From assembly GCA_016748015.1 (NCBI GenBank), contig JAAOMT010000671.1, positions 89,169 to 153,168 on the forward strand: a stretch of 64,000 nt of DNA, read 5' to 3'. Each line of letters opens with the position of its first letter. Positions within the stretch are counted from its first letter, which is position 1. Positions 34,320 through 46,359 of the stretch are shown here, in pieces. Made by a program: the position numbers and the translations under genes. This DNA is from Geosiphon pyriformis. Taxonomy: Eukaryota > Glomeromycota > Glomeromycetes > Archaeosporales > Geosiphonaceae. Under the pieces are notes generated by a model that ran no database searches, was not told where the DNA came from, and was given only the letters and a program-made list of their open reading frames with translations.

Positions 34320-35920
34320 GGTGACTATTGAAACAGTAGAAAAAGACTACTCCCTATATGGAAGAGCATTATTTTAATACTTTCAAAAAGATCTAGGAAT
34401 ATTAGCAGAAACCACTTATGCAGAAAGTGATTTTTGTAACTATATTAACACAAAAATTGACTGCTTATTAGGCTGTACAACCAACACAGAAAGACTTGGA
34501 GAACAAATTTATCAAAGCTTATTAGGGTACTCAACAGTTATAACTACCCGAGCAATTGCTGAAACTTTGTGCATAATTAATACAAACATTAAATATTACG
34601 TGGTAAAATGATTTCCTCAAGTACAACAACCAGTGGAATCTGATTCTGAAGAATACGAGTCCAAACCCAATAATGCAGCAGCCACACAAGAACAAGTCAA
34701 GTCTACAGTCAACAAGAAACCAAGATTTTTTTTCTTAACAACTCTATCATACTATCAGACACCTTAAAGTAAAATTGTATTCAACTCACCCCCAAAAATC
34801 CAGTTAGAAACACCACAAACTTTTGGAAATCTACACCCTTGGGGTCAATACAGTTGGACTAAATTATTAGAAGAATATGGATCATTATTTGGAAATCTTA
34901 TCCCAACAATTAATAAAACAGATGGAAATATGTCGACATGGGAACCACCACCAATCCAACTCTTGACCAAAACATCAACTACTCTTTTTGAAGAAACAGC
35001 TATCCTCCAGCCCATTGAGAAAATTAACAAAAAAAAACAACCAGAATTAGCACCAAGAGAACACTCTAGCATACAAACACCAAACCTCTCTACATTAACC
35101 AGTAAGGCTTCACCTACTCACCAGATTATGGCTTACCAAGATATCGTCAAATTAGAGAAATTCTCTGGTAAACAAAATGAGACATATACATAGATTGCGG
35201 AAGCTAAAAAAGTCATCACCACCAACAATTGGGATAATGATAAGGCCATTTAAGTGTTGTCATTTTTTTTGACCAAAACTGCAGACTTATGGTATCAAAG
35301 TCTTGTAGAGAAACCAACTGACTTTACTGCTTTTAAACTTGTCTTTCTGCAATATTTTTGTGACCCCAACACTCTCATCAGATTACAAAATTAGTTCAAT
35401 ATCATAAAACAAAAAGATCACAAAGCAGTAACCACTTATCTTGGACAATTCAACCAAATTTTTCATCAAATCCAGATCATTGAAAGGGACTACTACACTG
35501 TGGCACAAATTTTTAATTAATTTATCAAAGAATTAAAGAGCAGCCTTCTCTGATTTATAAAACTCTGCCACCCAACAAACCTACAAAAAGCAGTTAATTT
35601 TGCTCATGACTTTGAGTCAGCAGAACAAGAGACTAACTATACTCAAGCCATTAATCTGGCTATTAATAGAACATCTGATATCAACACCAAAATAACTCAA
35701 TTAAGTGAGAAATTCACTCAGAAAATTGAGGGATTTTTAGCCAATACTATAAGACCCTACCAGCCACTACAACAAAGGAATAATAATAATAACAGATATT
35801 AACAACAACCTTGGAGATCTAATCCCCACAATTATTACTATTGTCAAAAATCTAAACATATTATCCGGGACTGCTGTAAAAAAATAATGGACCAAAATCA
35901 AGGAAATCAATATTAGTAAC
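34320..35920 (+). pseudogene. gag of element C
   Basis: A plus-strand gag with about ten in-frame stops. A poorly conserved N-terminal region is followed by the capsid-like segment 'MAYQDIVKLEKFSGKQNETY' (35,128) and 'NWDNDKAI' with 'LSFFLTKTADLWYQSL', homologous to the gags of A (50,130-50,700) and B1 (59,720-60,350). The C-terminal zinc knuckle (about 35,845-35,880) is damaged ('YYCQKSKHIIRDCC'). Stops replace expected Gln or Trp codons (TAG/TAA for CAG/CAA). Element D1 interrupts shortly after, at 36,102. Confidence 0.7.
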
Positions 35921-36101
35921 TGAAATACCCTTAAAACATAGTATTCCAATACCCTACACCTCAATATTAACTGCCTTAATACTTACAACAAATTTAGTAT
36001 ACCCAACAACTGTCTCAGAACTATTATCAGTTATCACAGCCAATGGCTCAAATAGCACCCCAATACCAAAACCCTGTTAATAACCAACCTAAACATCATG
36101 C

Positions 36102-36709
36102 TGTTATGGTTGAGACCTATACTTCTTATTAATTATTACATGTATTAGCCACACTATTTTTAAAAAGTGATCATTGACCATTTTTGACAACTATATAAGT
36201 GATGAATCTCTTAGCTGTAGAAAAGCATGTAATAACAAGCATCTGAATAATCAAGAATAAATAAAATAACAACTTTCATCTCAATTCTTCTCTTATTACT
36301 AATTTCTCTTTTCTTATCTTCAAGTATCTGAATATCTTAAAGATAAAAGATTACTTGTTGGCCTTTTCTTGACATATATAATTGTAGTATTTGAAAATTA
36401 TTTAAATAAACGTGACTGAAAAGCACAAGTTGATACCTGATATTGAATTCTAAGAGCACCAACATGAGGCATAGAATTATACCAGTAGTGATCAATTGTT
36501 GACAGTACAGACTATCCCTCTACTTTCAGATTCTTCAATTACTTTTGAAAAGAATAGCAACTGAGATAATTTATGAAACTGATCTTGCACATTGAATCTA
36601 TATTCATTCAATTTGCTCTTTAAAGTTGAATTCCCCTTTGATTATTTCCATCACCCTACAATTCTGTTCTCCTTTGCTATCCATTAGCTTGTTACTCCAA
36701 CCCATAACA
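36102..36709 (+). repeat. family-D LTR, 5' LTR of D1 (608 bp)
   Basis: Starts TGTTATGGTTGAG, ends CCCATAACA, with a TATATAAG box at about 36,193. It lacks most of the 12-bp GATCATTGACCT repeat array and a nearby ~24-bp segment that are present in the 3' LTR. GAGCACCAA at 36,454-36,462 is complementary to TGGTGCTC of its primer site. Confidence 0.87.
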
Positions 36710-36761
36710 TAAAAGTGGTGCTCCCTGTGAAGTTGTCAAAATTTACTTATTTCCTCATTGT

Positions 36762-38330
36762 ATGGGTAATTATTCATACTTGTCACAGCAATCAGAAGAA
36801 CACTTTGCAGCACACAACAGAAATGACCTAGAGTTTATTGAACTCAATCCTCTGCTCTCCTGCTTGATCTGTTTCTCTGTTAAAAAACAATCCAGTAGAC
36901 AATTCCAAGACTTTTGGAACTGGTTCTTGAATGAGCATTCAGCTGAAATCTACACAGCTTATATCATCTATTACTTTGATCAAGCTTATTTTAAAGACAA
37001 TTTTAAAGAAAAAAATACCAACATCAATCAGCTCTTATACTCCACAACCTTTGAACAACAGCCCCCTAATTTCGAATATCTGAATCACCAAATCCATATT
37101 TGGATTGCTGCTCACCAACTAGTTGAAAACCCCTTTGAAACAGAAGAAAAAAGTTACCAAACTGCCCCTATTTTTGATATTTTCTCAAGTGAATTAGAAC
37201 ACTCCACACAAACAGTAACTCTTGAACCAATAGCCCAAGATCCAATACAAGCAAACATCCTGGCTGCCCTCCAAGGTATACAAACTGCTTTGGGGTAAAG
37301 AAACAACATTTCACTACCATTATTTAGAGATGATGCACAAGATCCAATTGAATAGTTGGATGACTTTGAGAGAGCTGCTACAGCTAACCAATACAATGAT
37401 AAGTACAAGTTTCAAATTGTTGGTGGCTACCTTCAAGGCTCCCCTGTCACTTGGTTCTCATAGGAAACTGATGCCAATGCCCATTAAAGAATCATTAAAT
37501 GGATGCCAGCATATGCTGAAGAAAACAACACCTCTTTCACAACCCAGTTTGAAAACAAGTTCAGAACCCCAATCTTGATATCCAAGTGGTGCATAGAATT
37601 GGAAAGAAGAACTCAAGGTTCAGGAAAAGTAGTAACTGAATATGCCAAAGCAATCAGAAAGTTAATCAAACAAGTAGACTCTGGAAAAAACTAGACAGAA
37701 GAACAAAAGATTTATTCCTTTACAAAAAGATTGAGAACCAACTTATCCTATGCTTTTTGGCTTCTCTTGGCTCTAAAAGATAATTCTACAATGGATATGA
37801 CCATTGAACTTGTCCAAAAAATTGAAGACAACCAAAGAATGCACTTGGAATCTACACTTCCAGTTTTTGCTTCTGCTTCTGTTATGGCTTCTGCTCTCCA
37901 AATGGCTGTTACTTCTTTTGCTGCCCAAACTCAAGACCCAAATGAACAGTTGATAAATAGACTCACAGCAAATTTTGCTTGGCTATTAGAACCATTAGCC
38001 CAAGCAGTTAGAGATAACCAGCAATCCCAAAGACCCAGATTTGAGCCACGCTTCAATCAGCCTTAGCAACCACTTTATTAAAGACAACAAAATTATGGCC
38101 CACCTGTGTGCTATTGCTGTGGATTAATTAGACATTTTTCAAGAGATTGCAACAATCTTTCCTTACTTCTTCCAGCTCCCAGAAACAATGATAACCAAAA
38201 CAACAGAACTATTAACAACAATGCTCCCAATCAAAGACTTAATCATGCCAATATCAATTTCTTTAGAGAGGATCCCCTAGTTGAAGCCACTGTTTATCAG
38301 TCTTTAAACTAGTAGGCACACCTCCAAAGG
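36762..38330 (+). pseudogene. gag of D1
   Basis: Encodes a capsid-like protein: N-terminal segment 36,762-37,298 ('SRQFQDFWNWFLNEHSAEIY'), capsid core 37,330-37,694 ('KWCIELERRTQGSGKVVTEY') and C-terminal 37,731-38,312 with a zinc knuckle at about 38,110-38,150 ('CYCCGLIRHFSRDC'). It is broken by single stops: TAG where a Gln/Trp codon is expected (e.g. after 'LGSH' near 37,460, 'GKN' at 37,694, and 38,066). Compared with D2 it is clearly younger. Binds element RNA and forms the particle in intact relatives. Confidence 0.8.
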
Positions 38331-38398
38331 GTGAGAGTGCAAGCCAACCAGAAGAAAACTTCTTTTATGTCTTTAACTTAACTAATGATGACCATGAC

Positions 38399-39157
38399 AT
38401 GGATGAACTAGCAATTAACATCACAGAATCAACAAGAAAGAAGAAGAAAGCCAAGGTTGATTTTGTTTTAGATCCAAACAAACCATTTACATTAACTGCT
38501 GATAATAATGAGCCACCAAAGGCTAAAGTTTTTAAGAATTCTCCAAAGCTAGAACCCTCAGAAATAGTACAAAAATTTGGACCTTATTCTGTTGTTAAAA
38601 ATCTCATAGAAACCCCAGCACATATTACCTTTGGCCAGCTAATGACCCATCCACAGTTTAGAAAAGATCTTTGCAAATCTCTGATCCCCAAGAAGAAAAT
38701 ACTAAAAATCAACAAATGCTTTTATCAAACTGGACTTGCTAACAACAGCAATGTTATCTCTTTAATTTGCAAAGCCCAAGTGGCTGGTTATTTCATCAAC
38801 TTGATCCTAGACAGTGGATCATCTGTGAGTGTCATTGCCAAACATTTCTTAGAAGCAATTGGCAGAGAAATTGACAAACCTTCTACCAGACCTATGACCA
38901 ATGTACATAGTGATAAAAAAAAAGGTTTTGGTATTGCCAAAGCTATTCCTGTTTACATCAATGGCATCAGTATTAAAATTGACATGGAGGTTTCTGAAGC
39001 AAAGAAATACACCATCATTGTTGGCAATAAGTGGCTCAAGAAAGCAAAAGTCTTACTTGACTATGAACTGTGTAAATTAACCATCAGATGTGGTGAGAAG
39101 CCCATAGTAATTAAATGCTGCCATTGGACAACTCCTCCAGCAAACAAACAGAATTAA
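38399..39157 (+). CDS. aspartic protease region of D1 Pol
   Basis: An open segment of 252 codons with the retropepsin active site 'LILDSGSSVSVIAKHFL' (about 38,800), followed by 'YTIIVGNKWLKKAKVLLDYE', the usual flap/C-terminal motif of Ty3/gypsy proteases. It would cleave the Gag-Pol polyprotein. The active site is intact. Downstream (39,158-39,480) an acidic linker and a short Cys-rich stretch ('CAWCWCNQPLYSPSDECKSC') lead to RT, broken by stops at 39,155 and 39,405. Confidence 0.82.
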   Translation: MDELAINITESTRKKKKAKVDFVLDPNKPFTLTADNNEPPKAKVFKNSPKLEPSEIVQKFGPYSVVKNLIETPAHITFGQLMTHPQFRKDLCKSLIPKKKILKINKCFYQTGLANNSNVISLICKAQVAGYFINLILDSGSSVSVIAKHFLEAIGREIDKPSTRPMTNVHSDKKKGFGIAKAIPVYINGISIKIDMEVSEAKKYTIIVGNKWLKKAKVLLDYELCKLTIRCGEKPIVIKCCHWTTPPANKQN

Positions 39158-39442
39158 GAAGAAGAACAATCAGACAAATCAGATGATGAAGAGAATGATA
39201 AAGAAAAAAAACAAGAGGAACAAGAAAAAACCACTGAACTCGCATACATTACCTTTACTAGCAATGGCAAGCCACTGGATAATGTCAAAGCTGACAAAGA
39301 AGGAATCATTGTGAATGGCAAGCTGATCTGCTGGCCCTACTATGATATCCTTAGAAAAATCTTTAACCAAAAGCCTGGCAAGAAAGCCAAGTACCATTAT
39401 TGGTGATATGGTCCTTGTGCCTGGTGCTGGTGCAACCAACCC

Positions 39443-41105
39443 TTGTATTCTCCAAGTGATGAATGCAAATCATGCCTGATCTATTACAAAGATTGGAAAC
39501 CAATCAGTTTGATACCTAGAGAAAAATTGAAAGAAGTCCAAAAGTCCTTTGAAAATGAACCATTTGAGACCCAATCACTAGTTGTAGAACAAAAAAAACC
39601 CTCTCCAGAAGAAAGAAAAATAGACATTGAAAATCTGCTGGCTAGAAACAGCCCAGTTATCTTAAAAGAAGGTGATACCTCTGGATGAATTCATGTGATA
39701 CAACACACCATTACCACCAGAGAAACTCACCTCGTCCATCTAAAGCCATATCAATCCAATTGCCACAATAATGAGTTCATCAAGAAAGAAATAAAACGAA
39801 TAAAAGATCTTGAATTCATACAAGAAACCAAGAGTAAATGGGCTTTCTCAGTTGTAGTGGTATTTAAGAAAAATGAAATCCTGCACTTCTATGTCAATTA
39901 TCATTAATTAAATGCCATCACTGAAAGAGACATGTACCCACTTCCCAAAATTGATGCAATGCTAGATCAATTCAAGGGTGCTGCTTTCTTCTCAACTATT
40001 GATCTAACTGCTGGATTTTGGCAAATAGAGATGGATCCAGAAAGTCAGAAGAAAACCGCCTTTATAACCAAGTATAGCATTTATGAATTCACAGTCATGC
40101 CTTTTGGTCTCACCAATGCTCCTCCCACTTTTCAATGCTTAATGGACAAAGTATTTGAATCAGTGAAAGAAAATTTTGTTTTGGTTTATTTGGATGACAT
40201 AATAGTATACTCAAAAACCTGGGATGAACATCTTAAACATTTGTAAAAAGTTTTTGACCTCCTTAGAAATGCTGGCCTTAAAATAAATCCAATCAAATCT
40301 TTCTTTGGATGGCAATCAACCCAATTTCTTGGCCATCTTATTACAAAAGATAGAATCTTTCCTGATTCAGCCAAGGTTGAAAAAGTCCAGAATATTAGAC
40401 AACTAATGAATGTTCATGAACTGCACTCTTTCCTTGGTTTGGCTTCTTATTATCAGAAATTTGTTAAGGATTTTTCCAATATCGTTTTTTCACTCAATCA
40501 GCTACTTAGAAAAAATGTTAATTACCACTGGAGTACACATCAGCAGAAAGCATTTGAAACCCTCAAAGAAAAATTGGTTACAGAACCTATTCTCAAGCAA
40601 CCTGATCTGGATCAACCTTTTATTCTTCATACTGATGCATCTGGTTATGGACTTGGTGCTGTCCTGTCACAAAAAAATGAAGATGGCAGGGAATATGCAA
40701 TAGCATATGCCAGTAAAACCTTTACACCAGCAGAACAGAACTATTCAATTACTGAACAGAAATGCTTAGCAGTAGTCTGGGCTACCAGTTACTGGGATAA
40801 GTATCTCCTGGGGGTAAAGTTTTTGGTGGTAATAGATCACCAAGCTTTGGTTTGGTTATGCAACAAAAAGAAGCTAGAACATAAAAAAATAACTTGCTGA
40901 ATACTCCACTTGGACAAATTTGACTATGACATTCAACATCACAAAGGAGTGTATCATCAAAATGCCAACGCTCTCTCTAGACTTACCATCTAGTAACAGT
41001 ACAACTACCTTAAATCAAACCAACCTAATTATTAGTAATTCTCTCACAACCAAACACAATAATGGACTTAGACAACTACTCTGCCTTAATGGAATTTTTG
41101 GGTAA
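39443..41105 (+). pseudogene. reverse transcriptase and RNase H of D1 Pol
   Basis: RT palm: 'YPLPKIDAMLDQFKGAAFFS', 'TIDLTAGFWQIEMDPESQKK', 'MPFGLTNAPPTFQCLMDKVF' and an intact 'VLVYLDDIIVYS' active site (40,180-40,215). RNase H follows: 'LHTDASGYGLGAVLSQ' (40,625) and 'VIDHQALVWL' (40,840). In-frame stops at about 39,905, 40,243 and 40,898, plus frame changes, interrupt an otherwise well-kept protein. The YxDD motif here is the only clearly intact RT active site in the window. Confidence 0.85.
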
Positions 41106-41148
41106 AAGACAATACCCACTGGAATACAATTGACAGCAAAGAGAACAT

Positions 41149-43250
41149 TTGCACAAACAATCAAATTTCTATTTGATCCATCAGAACCAACTATACAAAA
41201 AAGATCCTGACTGCCCCCAAAAAGTCATAAGATTTGAAGAAAGAGAAATTGTGATCTATAACATGTACACTGATTTATTAGCTAGACACTTTGGAAAAAC
41301 AAAAACAATTCAGAAAACTCTAGCTTGCTATTATTGGCCTATCTTAGAAAAAGACATTGCTGAGTACATTAAAATCTGTGATACCTGCCAAAAAAGAGAA
41401 AAACCCAATAGAAAAAAAAATATTTATCCAATCTCTGTTGGCCAACCATTTGACAGGATTGGTATAGATGTTGTTGGACTCTTAACAATAACCTCTGATG
41501 ACAACAGATACATTATCACAGCTACTGACTATCTTACAAAGTGGGTAGAAGCAAGAGTCACTTCAGACCAAACAGCAGTTTCAATAGCCAATTTTATTTA
41601 TGAAGATATCATCTGCCATCATGGCTGCTTCAGAGAACTTTTATCTGATAGAGAAAAAGCTTTTCTTAGTACACTGATTGAAGAACTTTGTAGAAAAATG
41701 GGAATATATTACAAACTTTTCTCCCCTTATCACCCCTAAACAAATAGTCTAGTGAAATGTTTTAATAGAACATTATGTGAAACTCTAGCCAAAACAAGTA
41801 AAGAAACAAACTTATAGAACAAAGTATTGCCTTCAGCTTTGTTTGCTTATAGAACTGTGAATCATAACATAACAAATTATAAACCTTTTTATCTGCTCTA
41901 TGGACACTGTTACTTATAGAAATATAGAAAATATATTAGCAGGAGTAGTAGCTAATTAAAAGTAGGCATAGTAAATGTGGAATTCCAGGATTCCTCTCAG
42001 GAATTGCAGGATTCCAGAAATTTCAGAATTCTCCGACGAGGAATTGCAGGATTCCAGAATTCCAGGATTCCTCTCAAAAAAATCACAGGATTCCAGGAAT
42101 TCCAAGATTCCTGTCATAAAGAATCAAGGAATTGAGGAATCTCAATTATGTATATATAGCAGCAGGATTAAAAGCTGAAAAGACAGATCTCTCAGTTTAG
42201 ATTTAAGCTAAGCAACATTTCAGTTTCCAATCATCAAATAAATAATTATTTCATATCTCAACCCATTCTCTATTATCAACATGAAGTGTTGATAGTAATT
42301 GATACTTAACCATGCTGGAACAATAGCTCTTAATTATGACTATTGATGAGATACTAACATACTAAATTGCCTTGACTTATTTTCTCTATTTTCTTTATTT
42401 TATTTTCTTTATTTTATTTTCTTTCTTTTTTGATTTTGTTGTTGTATACTAATTGATTAAAAAATTAAGCACTGAGTTATTGATGTCAAGGATAGCTTGG
42501 TAAAAGACCCAGAAATAAGAGTAGGATTTTATATATTATCGGATAGCTTACCAAAAGGGCACAACTGTCAGACTAAATCTGGCCACCACACTGAGAAAAA
42601 AATTGGGAAAACTCTTGGAAAGATACATCTATTATTGACACTATTGAATCTCTGTTCATTATACAAAAGACTCCATCAAAACTTTCAGATACAACACTTG
42701 CAGAATCTCATCCACGGAAGTCACTTTTGAGCACCAAGTTATGGGTTTGTTATTTAATTCAACAGCAAAAATAATTACCTGTAACAATGCATAACAACAC
42801 TACTAATAGAAACTGACATTGAGACAATATCCTTTGAAGAGATCACAATAGCAAATTACAAAGACATTTTACAAAGAAGACTTGGTACCATTCTTGACTC
42901 ATTAGTAGAAGCACAAATAGTTGCTTTTGAAAAGATAAAACAGTTTCAAAAAAAGCTTAAAAAGAAAAAAACCTATAAAACACTTTCTTTAAGTGTTGGT
43001 GACTTGGTATTAAAATACTGTTTAGACAGAGACAATGTCTATGGTGATAAATTTTCTAGCCAGTGGAAAAGACTCTTTATAGTCAACAAAGTTTTGAACA
43101 ATGGTTCTTATATTCTTCAAGATTAATCTGGAACAATCTTTAATAATCAATTTGTTCACAGCATGCGACTCAAGAAATATTACAAACAACCTGATTGGTT
43201 GCTTGTTGTGGTAATACCGACTCAAATAATCAACAAAAATCAAGTATAAA
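41149..43250 (+). pseudogene. integrase of D1 Pol, split by a solo LTR
   Basis: N-terminal HHCC zinc finger ('LARHFGKTKTIQKTLACYYW', 'CDTCQKREKP'), core with 'DRIGIDVVGLL' (first Asp) and 'LLSDREKAF' (second Asp). In the third motif the glutamate is lost: 'SLVKCFNRTLC' (about 41,747-41,780) where GLVERFN is usual, a single G-to-A change. A family-B solo LTR cuts the sequence at 41,908-42,786. The C-terminal part resumes at 42,787 with 'DIETISFEEI' and 'LKKKKTYKTLSLSVGDLVLK', typical of Ty3/gypsy integrase tails. Confidence 0.8.
41908..42786 (+). repeat. solo family-B LTR inside D1 integrase (879 bp)
   Basis: TGTTACTTATAG start, CTGTAACA end. It contains GGAATTCC-type tandem repeats (41,975-42,125), a TATATATAG box (about 42,147) and GAGCACCAAG (42,729-42,738). 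The flanks (ACAC, then ATGC) do not form a clear duplication. The ORF at 41,975-42,178 is only the translated repeat. Confidence 0.82.
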
Positions 43251-43264
43251 TAAACGCACTATTC

Positions 43265-43905
43265 CCAAAACAGAGGTATTTTCAATCAACATGAACAATT
43301 ATTTTCTGGATTAAAACATTTAAAATGCCTTCTATACTCTCCATGAGTATTGGATTAAAAACTATCCAAATGCTACTTTGACCATTGGAAAACAGACTAC
43401 CATAATTGATAGCAGTGAAACACATACTGTTATTAGACCAAAAAAAACAACTATCAGAAGAGAAAAAATTGGTAGCAAAATAGATAAATATCTGCTAGAA
43501 AGTATAACAGCAGTGATACTTGTACTTTCCACCACACTTGGAAAAACAATTAAAGAAATTTTACCCATAGACAAAAACTTGTCATATGGAAGACAACTAG
43601 AGTTCTATGGTCATTTTGGTGAAATCATAGATGACATAAAGCTCATAAAGAAAACAACTTCAGAAATACAGACAGAAATTTTGGGCATTATATAATTAGA
43701 TGTTCCAAGAATTTTAACTATTGCTAGAAAAGCCAAAACTTTAATACAAAAATTTGGTCTTTTGGATACAAAACTCATTTCATCTCAAGTATTATACATC
43801 TTATCTACAAAAAACTTCAATAAATTAGTTAGCTTTGAGTTAGATAAAACTCTTTAAATAGATTACACTATAAATAGCTTGATTTTGCCAGAGCTCAATC
43901 TCTTT
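43265..43905 (+). CDS. 3' ORF of D1 between integrase and LTR, unknown function
   Basis: Open from about 43,320 to 43,695 and then readable with stops to 43,900. It begins with a segment 'NATLTIGKQTTIIDSS' and continues 'IGSKIDKYLLESITAVILVL'. Element A has a comparable extra ORF at the same place (56,623-56,856), and both reach a shared stretch just before the polypurine tract (codons reading L-D-F-x-x-A-Q-S). I see no signal peptide or convincing transmembrane segment, so it does not look like an env gene. Function unknown. Confidence 0.5.
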
Positions 43906-43916
43906 GGAGAGGATGA
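43906..43916 (+). promoter_or_regulatory. polypurine tract of D1
   Basis: GGAGAGGATGA directly precedes the 3' LTR, with GAGCTCAAT upstream at 43,891-43,899. It is the expected plus-strand primer position. Confidence 0.7.
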
Positions 43917-44617
43917 TGTTATGGTTGAGACTTATACTTCTTATTAATTATCACATGTATTAGCCACTAATGTCATATGATTAGCCACACTATTTTTAGA
44001 AAGTGATCATTGATCTGATCAATGACCTGACTGTTGACCTGACCATTGACCTGATCATTGATCTGATCATTGACCTGATCATTGACCACTTTTAACAGCT
44101 ATATAAGTGATGAATCTCTTAGCTGTAGAAAAGCATATAATAACAAGCATCTGAATAATCAAAAATAAATAAAATAACAATTTTCATTTCAATCCTTCTC
44201 TTATTGTTAATTTCTCTTTCCTTACCTTCAAGTATCTGAACATCTTAAAGATAAAAGATTACTTGTTGGCCTTTTTCTGACATATATAATTATAGCATTT
44301 GAAGATTATTTAAATAAACGTGACTGAAAAGCACAAGTTGATACCTAATATTGAATTCTAAAAGCGCCAATGTGAGGCATAAAATTATACCAATGGTGAT
44401 CAATTGTTAACAGTATGGACTATTTCTCTACCTTCAGATTCTTCAGTTATCTTTGAAAAGAATAGTGACTGAGATATTTTATGAGACTGATCTTGCACAT
44501 TGAATCCATACTCATTCAATTCACTCTTTAAAGTTGAATTCTCCTTTGATTATTTCTATCACCCTACAATTCTGTTCTCTCTTGCTATCTATTAGCTTGT
44601 TACTCCAACCCATAACA
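43917..44617 (+). repeat. family-D LTR, 3' LTR of D1 (701 bp)
   Basis: Closely similar to the 5' LTR but about 93 bp longer. The extra bases are an array of 12-bp units (GATCATTGACCT and variants, about 44,003-44,092) plus a ~24-bp block before it. Starts TGTTATGG, ends CCCATAACA. Because LTRs of one insertion start identical, the length difference arose after insertion or by recombination. Confidence 0.87.
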
Positions 44618-46359
44618 ATATAATTAATTATAATTAAGGATGGAAGAACCTCAGCAACAATCAGATGCTGACTAACAATGTACTATTGCAATCTCTAAAT
44701 CATAGTAATGCCCTATCTTAATCAATACTTACTAGATACTCTAACCAAGCCTTATATCTTGGTCTCACTAAAAACCAGGATTTTTATAGTTCTACATCTT
44801 TAAAAAGAAAGAATGTAGGAAAGACTCCTAACTCTTTAAGACAAAATTGAGCCAACAATACTATCCTACCCACCACTATTACTGAAGATACTACCTTTGC
44901 TGCTATTTTTCCCTTCAACATTGATGGTCTGAACGTAAATAGCTTTTTCAATAAAGCCATCATAAATTAGGACAAACCAATTATGGTCCTGTACACTAAT
45001 GCTAGAGTCAGAAACATAGACATTAAATTAATTCTTGATAGCAAATCAGCAGACAGTATAATAATAAAACAACTTATGGATCAATTAGGTCACCAAGTAG
45101 ATTGTGCTGCAATTGTCAAAATAATTACCACAGATGGCAATACCAAAATCCCAATCAGAGAAATTAATAACTTTTTTTTCAAAATTAATAGAATTCAAAT
45201 TTCTACAAAAGTTCTAGTCATAGAAGCCATGCAATATCAAGCTCTTATCAGAAACAATTGGTTGGCCAAAGCCTATGTCACTCTTAACTGGAACACACAG
45301 GAATTACAGATTATCTTTAATGAATAACATGCCTGAGTTCCAGCTATATGTAGACACTTCAAAGTCCAAAGCTTGAAGGAACTGCTAATTGAATTCAAAA
45401 ACACAACACCACCACCAATTATAGAAACTTATCAAGTTTCGTGGGTGAACAATTTCTAAACAGAGTTACCCCTACCACCAACTTGAGAAGAAAAAAGAAA
45501 GGGAAAAGCAGAAGAAAAACTACAATTGGCATCTGCAGACTATTCCATTCCAAGTCAAAAAAGTCAATGGTATTGAATTCCGAAATTAATTTGTGTCGAC
45601 TATGAGAAAAAGTTATCTTCTATGGACACATGTATTAGAAACAATAAGAAATAGCCAACTGCCACCAAACATTACTGTAGACCTTGTGTATTAGAAAGAT
45701 TTGACAGACCAAAATAACAAGGCAAATAAGACAATATGCCATGCCTTGCCTGTGGTGAGATCCTGTCAAATGAAAGATTATGGAACAATGTTCTTGGCAA
45801 AGGAAGAACATGTGACAAAACATGTCAATATACTATCTTAATTAATGATTGGGTACAAAAAAGAACTCCAATCGACAATGCCTAAAAACAAGCATTATAA
45901 TAATTGGATGGATATCCCCATGATAAACATGAAATTTGGAGAATGGCAAGTGTGAAAGCAGAGAGTGCTACAACCAGGGAATTACAGAAAATCAAAAACA
46001 ACTCCTTATCCCTTCCAGAACCCAAATATATTATGACTTTGGATGTTTTTGGCAACATTGAAGACAATTCAGAATACTTCTATGAGCACTACCAAAACCT
46101 GACACTGACTAGAAAAGAGCAGAAACAAAAGCTAGCTAACTTAAACACAAAACTGTGTAATTATTGTTTGATCCCTTGTCACTTTCAGTACTGCAACAAA
46201 TGTAATATCATATTTAACCTGCCTTCAAGAAAACTATACCCAATCACTGAAGTACCAGAACCTGAGGAAAAAAAGGAATTAATTACCAAGGACATGTTAT
46301 TTCAAGATTCAACTAAGAATACCAAAACAGAACAGTATCTTGTGTATTCCAACCTATCC
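44618..46359 (+). pseudogene. protease and cysteine-rich region of element C Pol
   Basis: Resumes element C after D1. The protease (44,983-45,327) has the active site changed to 'LILDSKSADSI' (Gly to Lys), so it is dead, followed by 'MQYQALIRNNWLAKAYVTLN'. The cysteine-rich module is traceable at about 45,660-46,240, ending with 'CNYCLIPCHFQYCNKC'. ORF 45,904-46,401 covers its C-terminal part. The coding sequence ends at about 46,359 at the junction with the inverted LTR; dUTPase, RT and integrase are absent. Confidence 0.7.

Larger units (their letters stand above)
36102..44617 (+). mobile_element. element D1: family-D Ty3/gypsy element (8.5 kb)
   Basis: Two family-D LTRs (36,102-36,709 and 43,917-44,617) enclose gag, protease, RT, RNase H, integrase and a 3' ORF on the plus strand. 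A family-B solo LTR (41,908-42,786) interrupts integrase. The putative primer site is TGGTGCTCCCTGTG at 36,716 and the polypurine tract is 43,906-43,916. The flanks, ATGC on the left and ATAT on the right, would match as a 4-bp duplication only if two transitions have occurred. It is the only element here without a dUTPase between protease and RT. Confidence 0.88.

Noticed and set aside
41975-42178. Small protein with repeated Arg-Ile-Pro units
   Set aside because: It is a translation of the GGAATTCC tandem repeats of a family-B LTR, not a gene.
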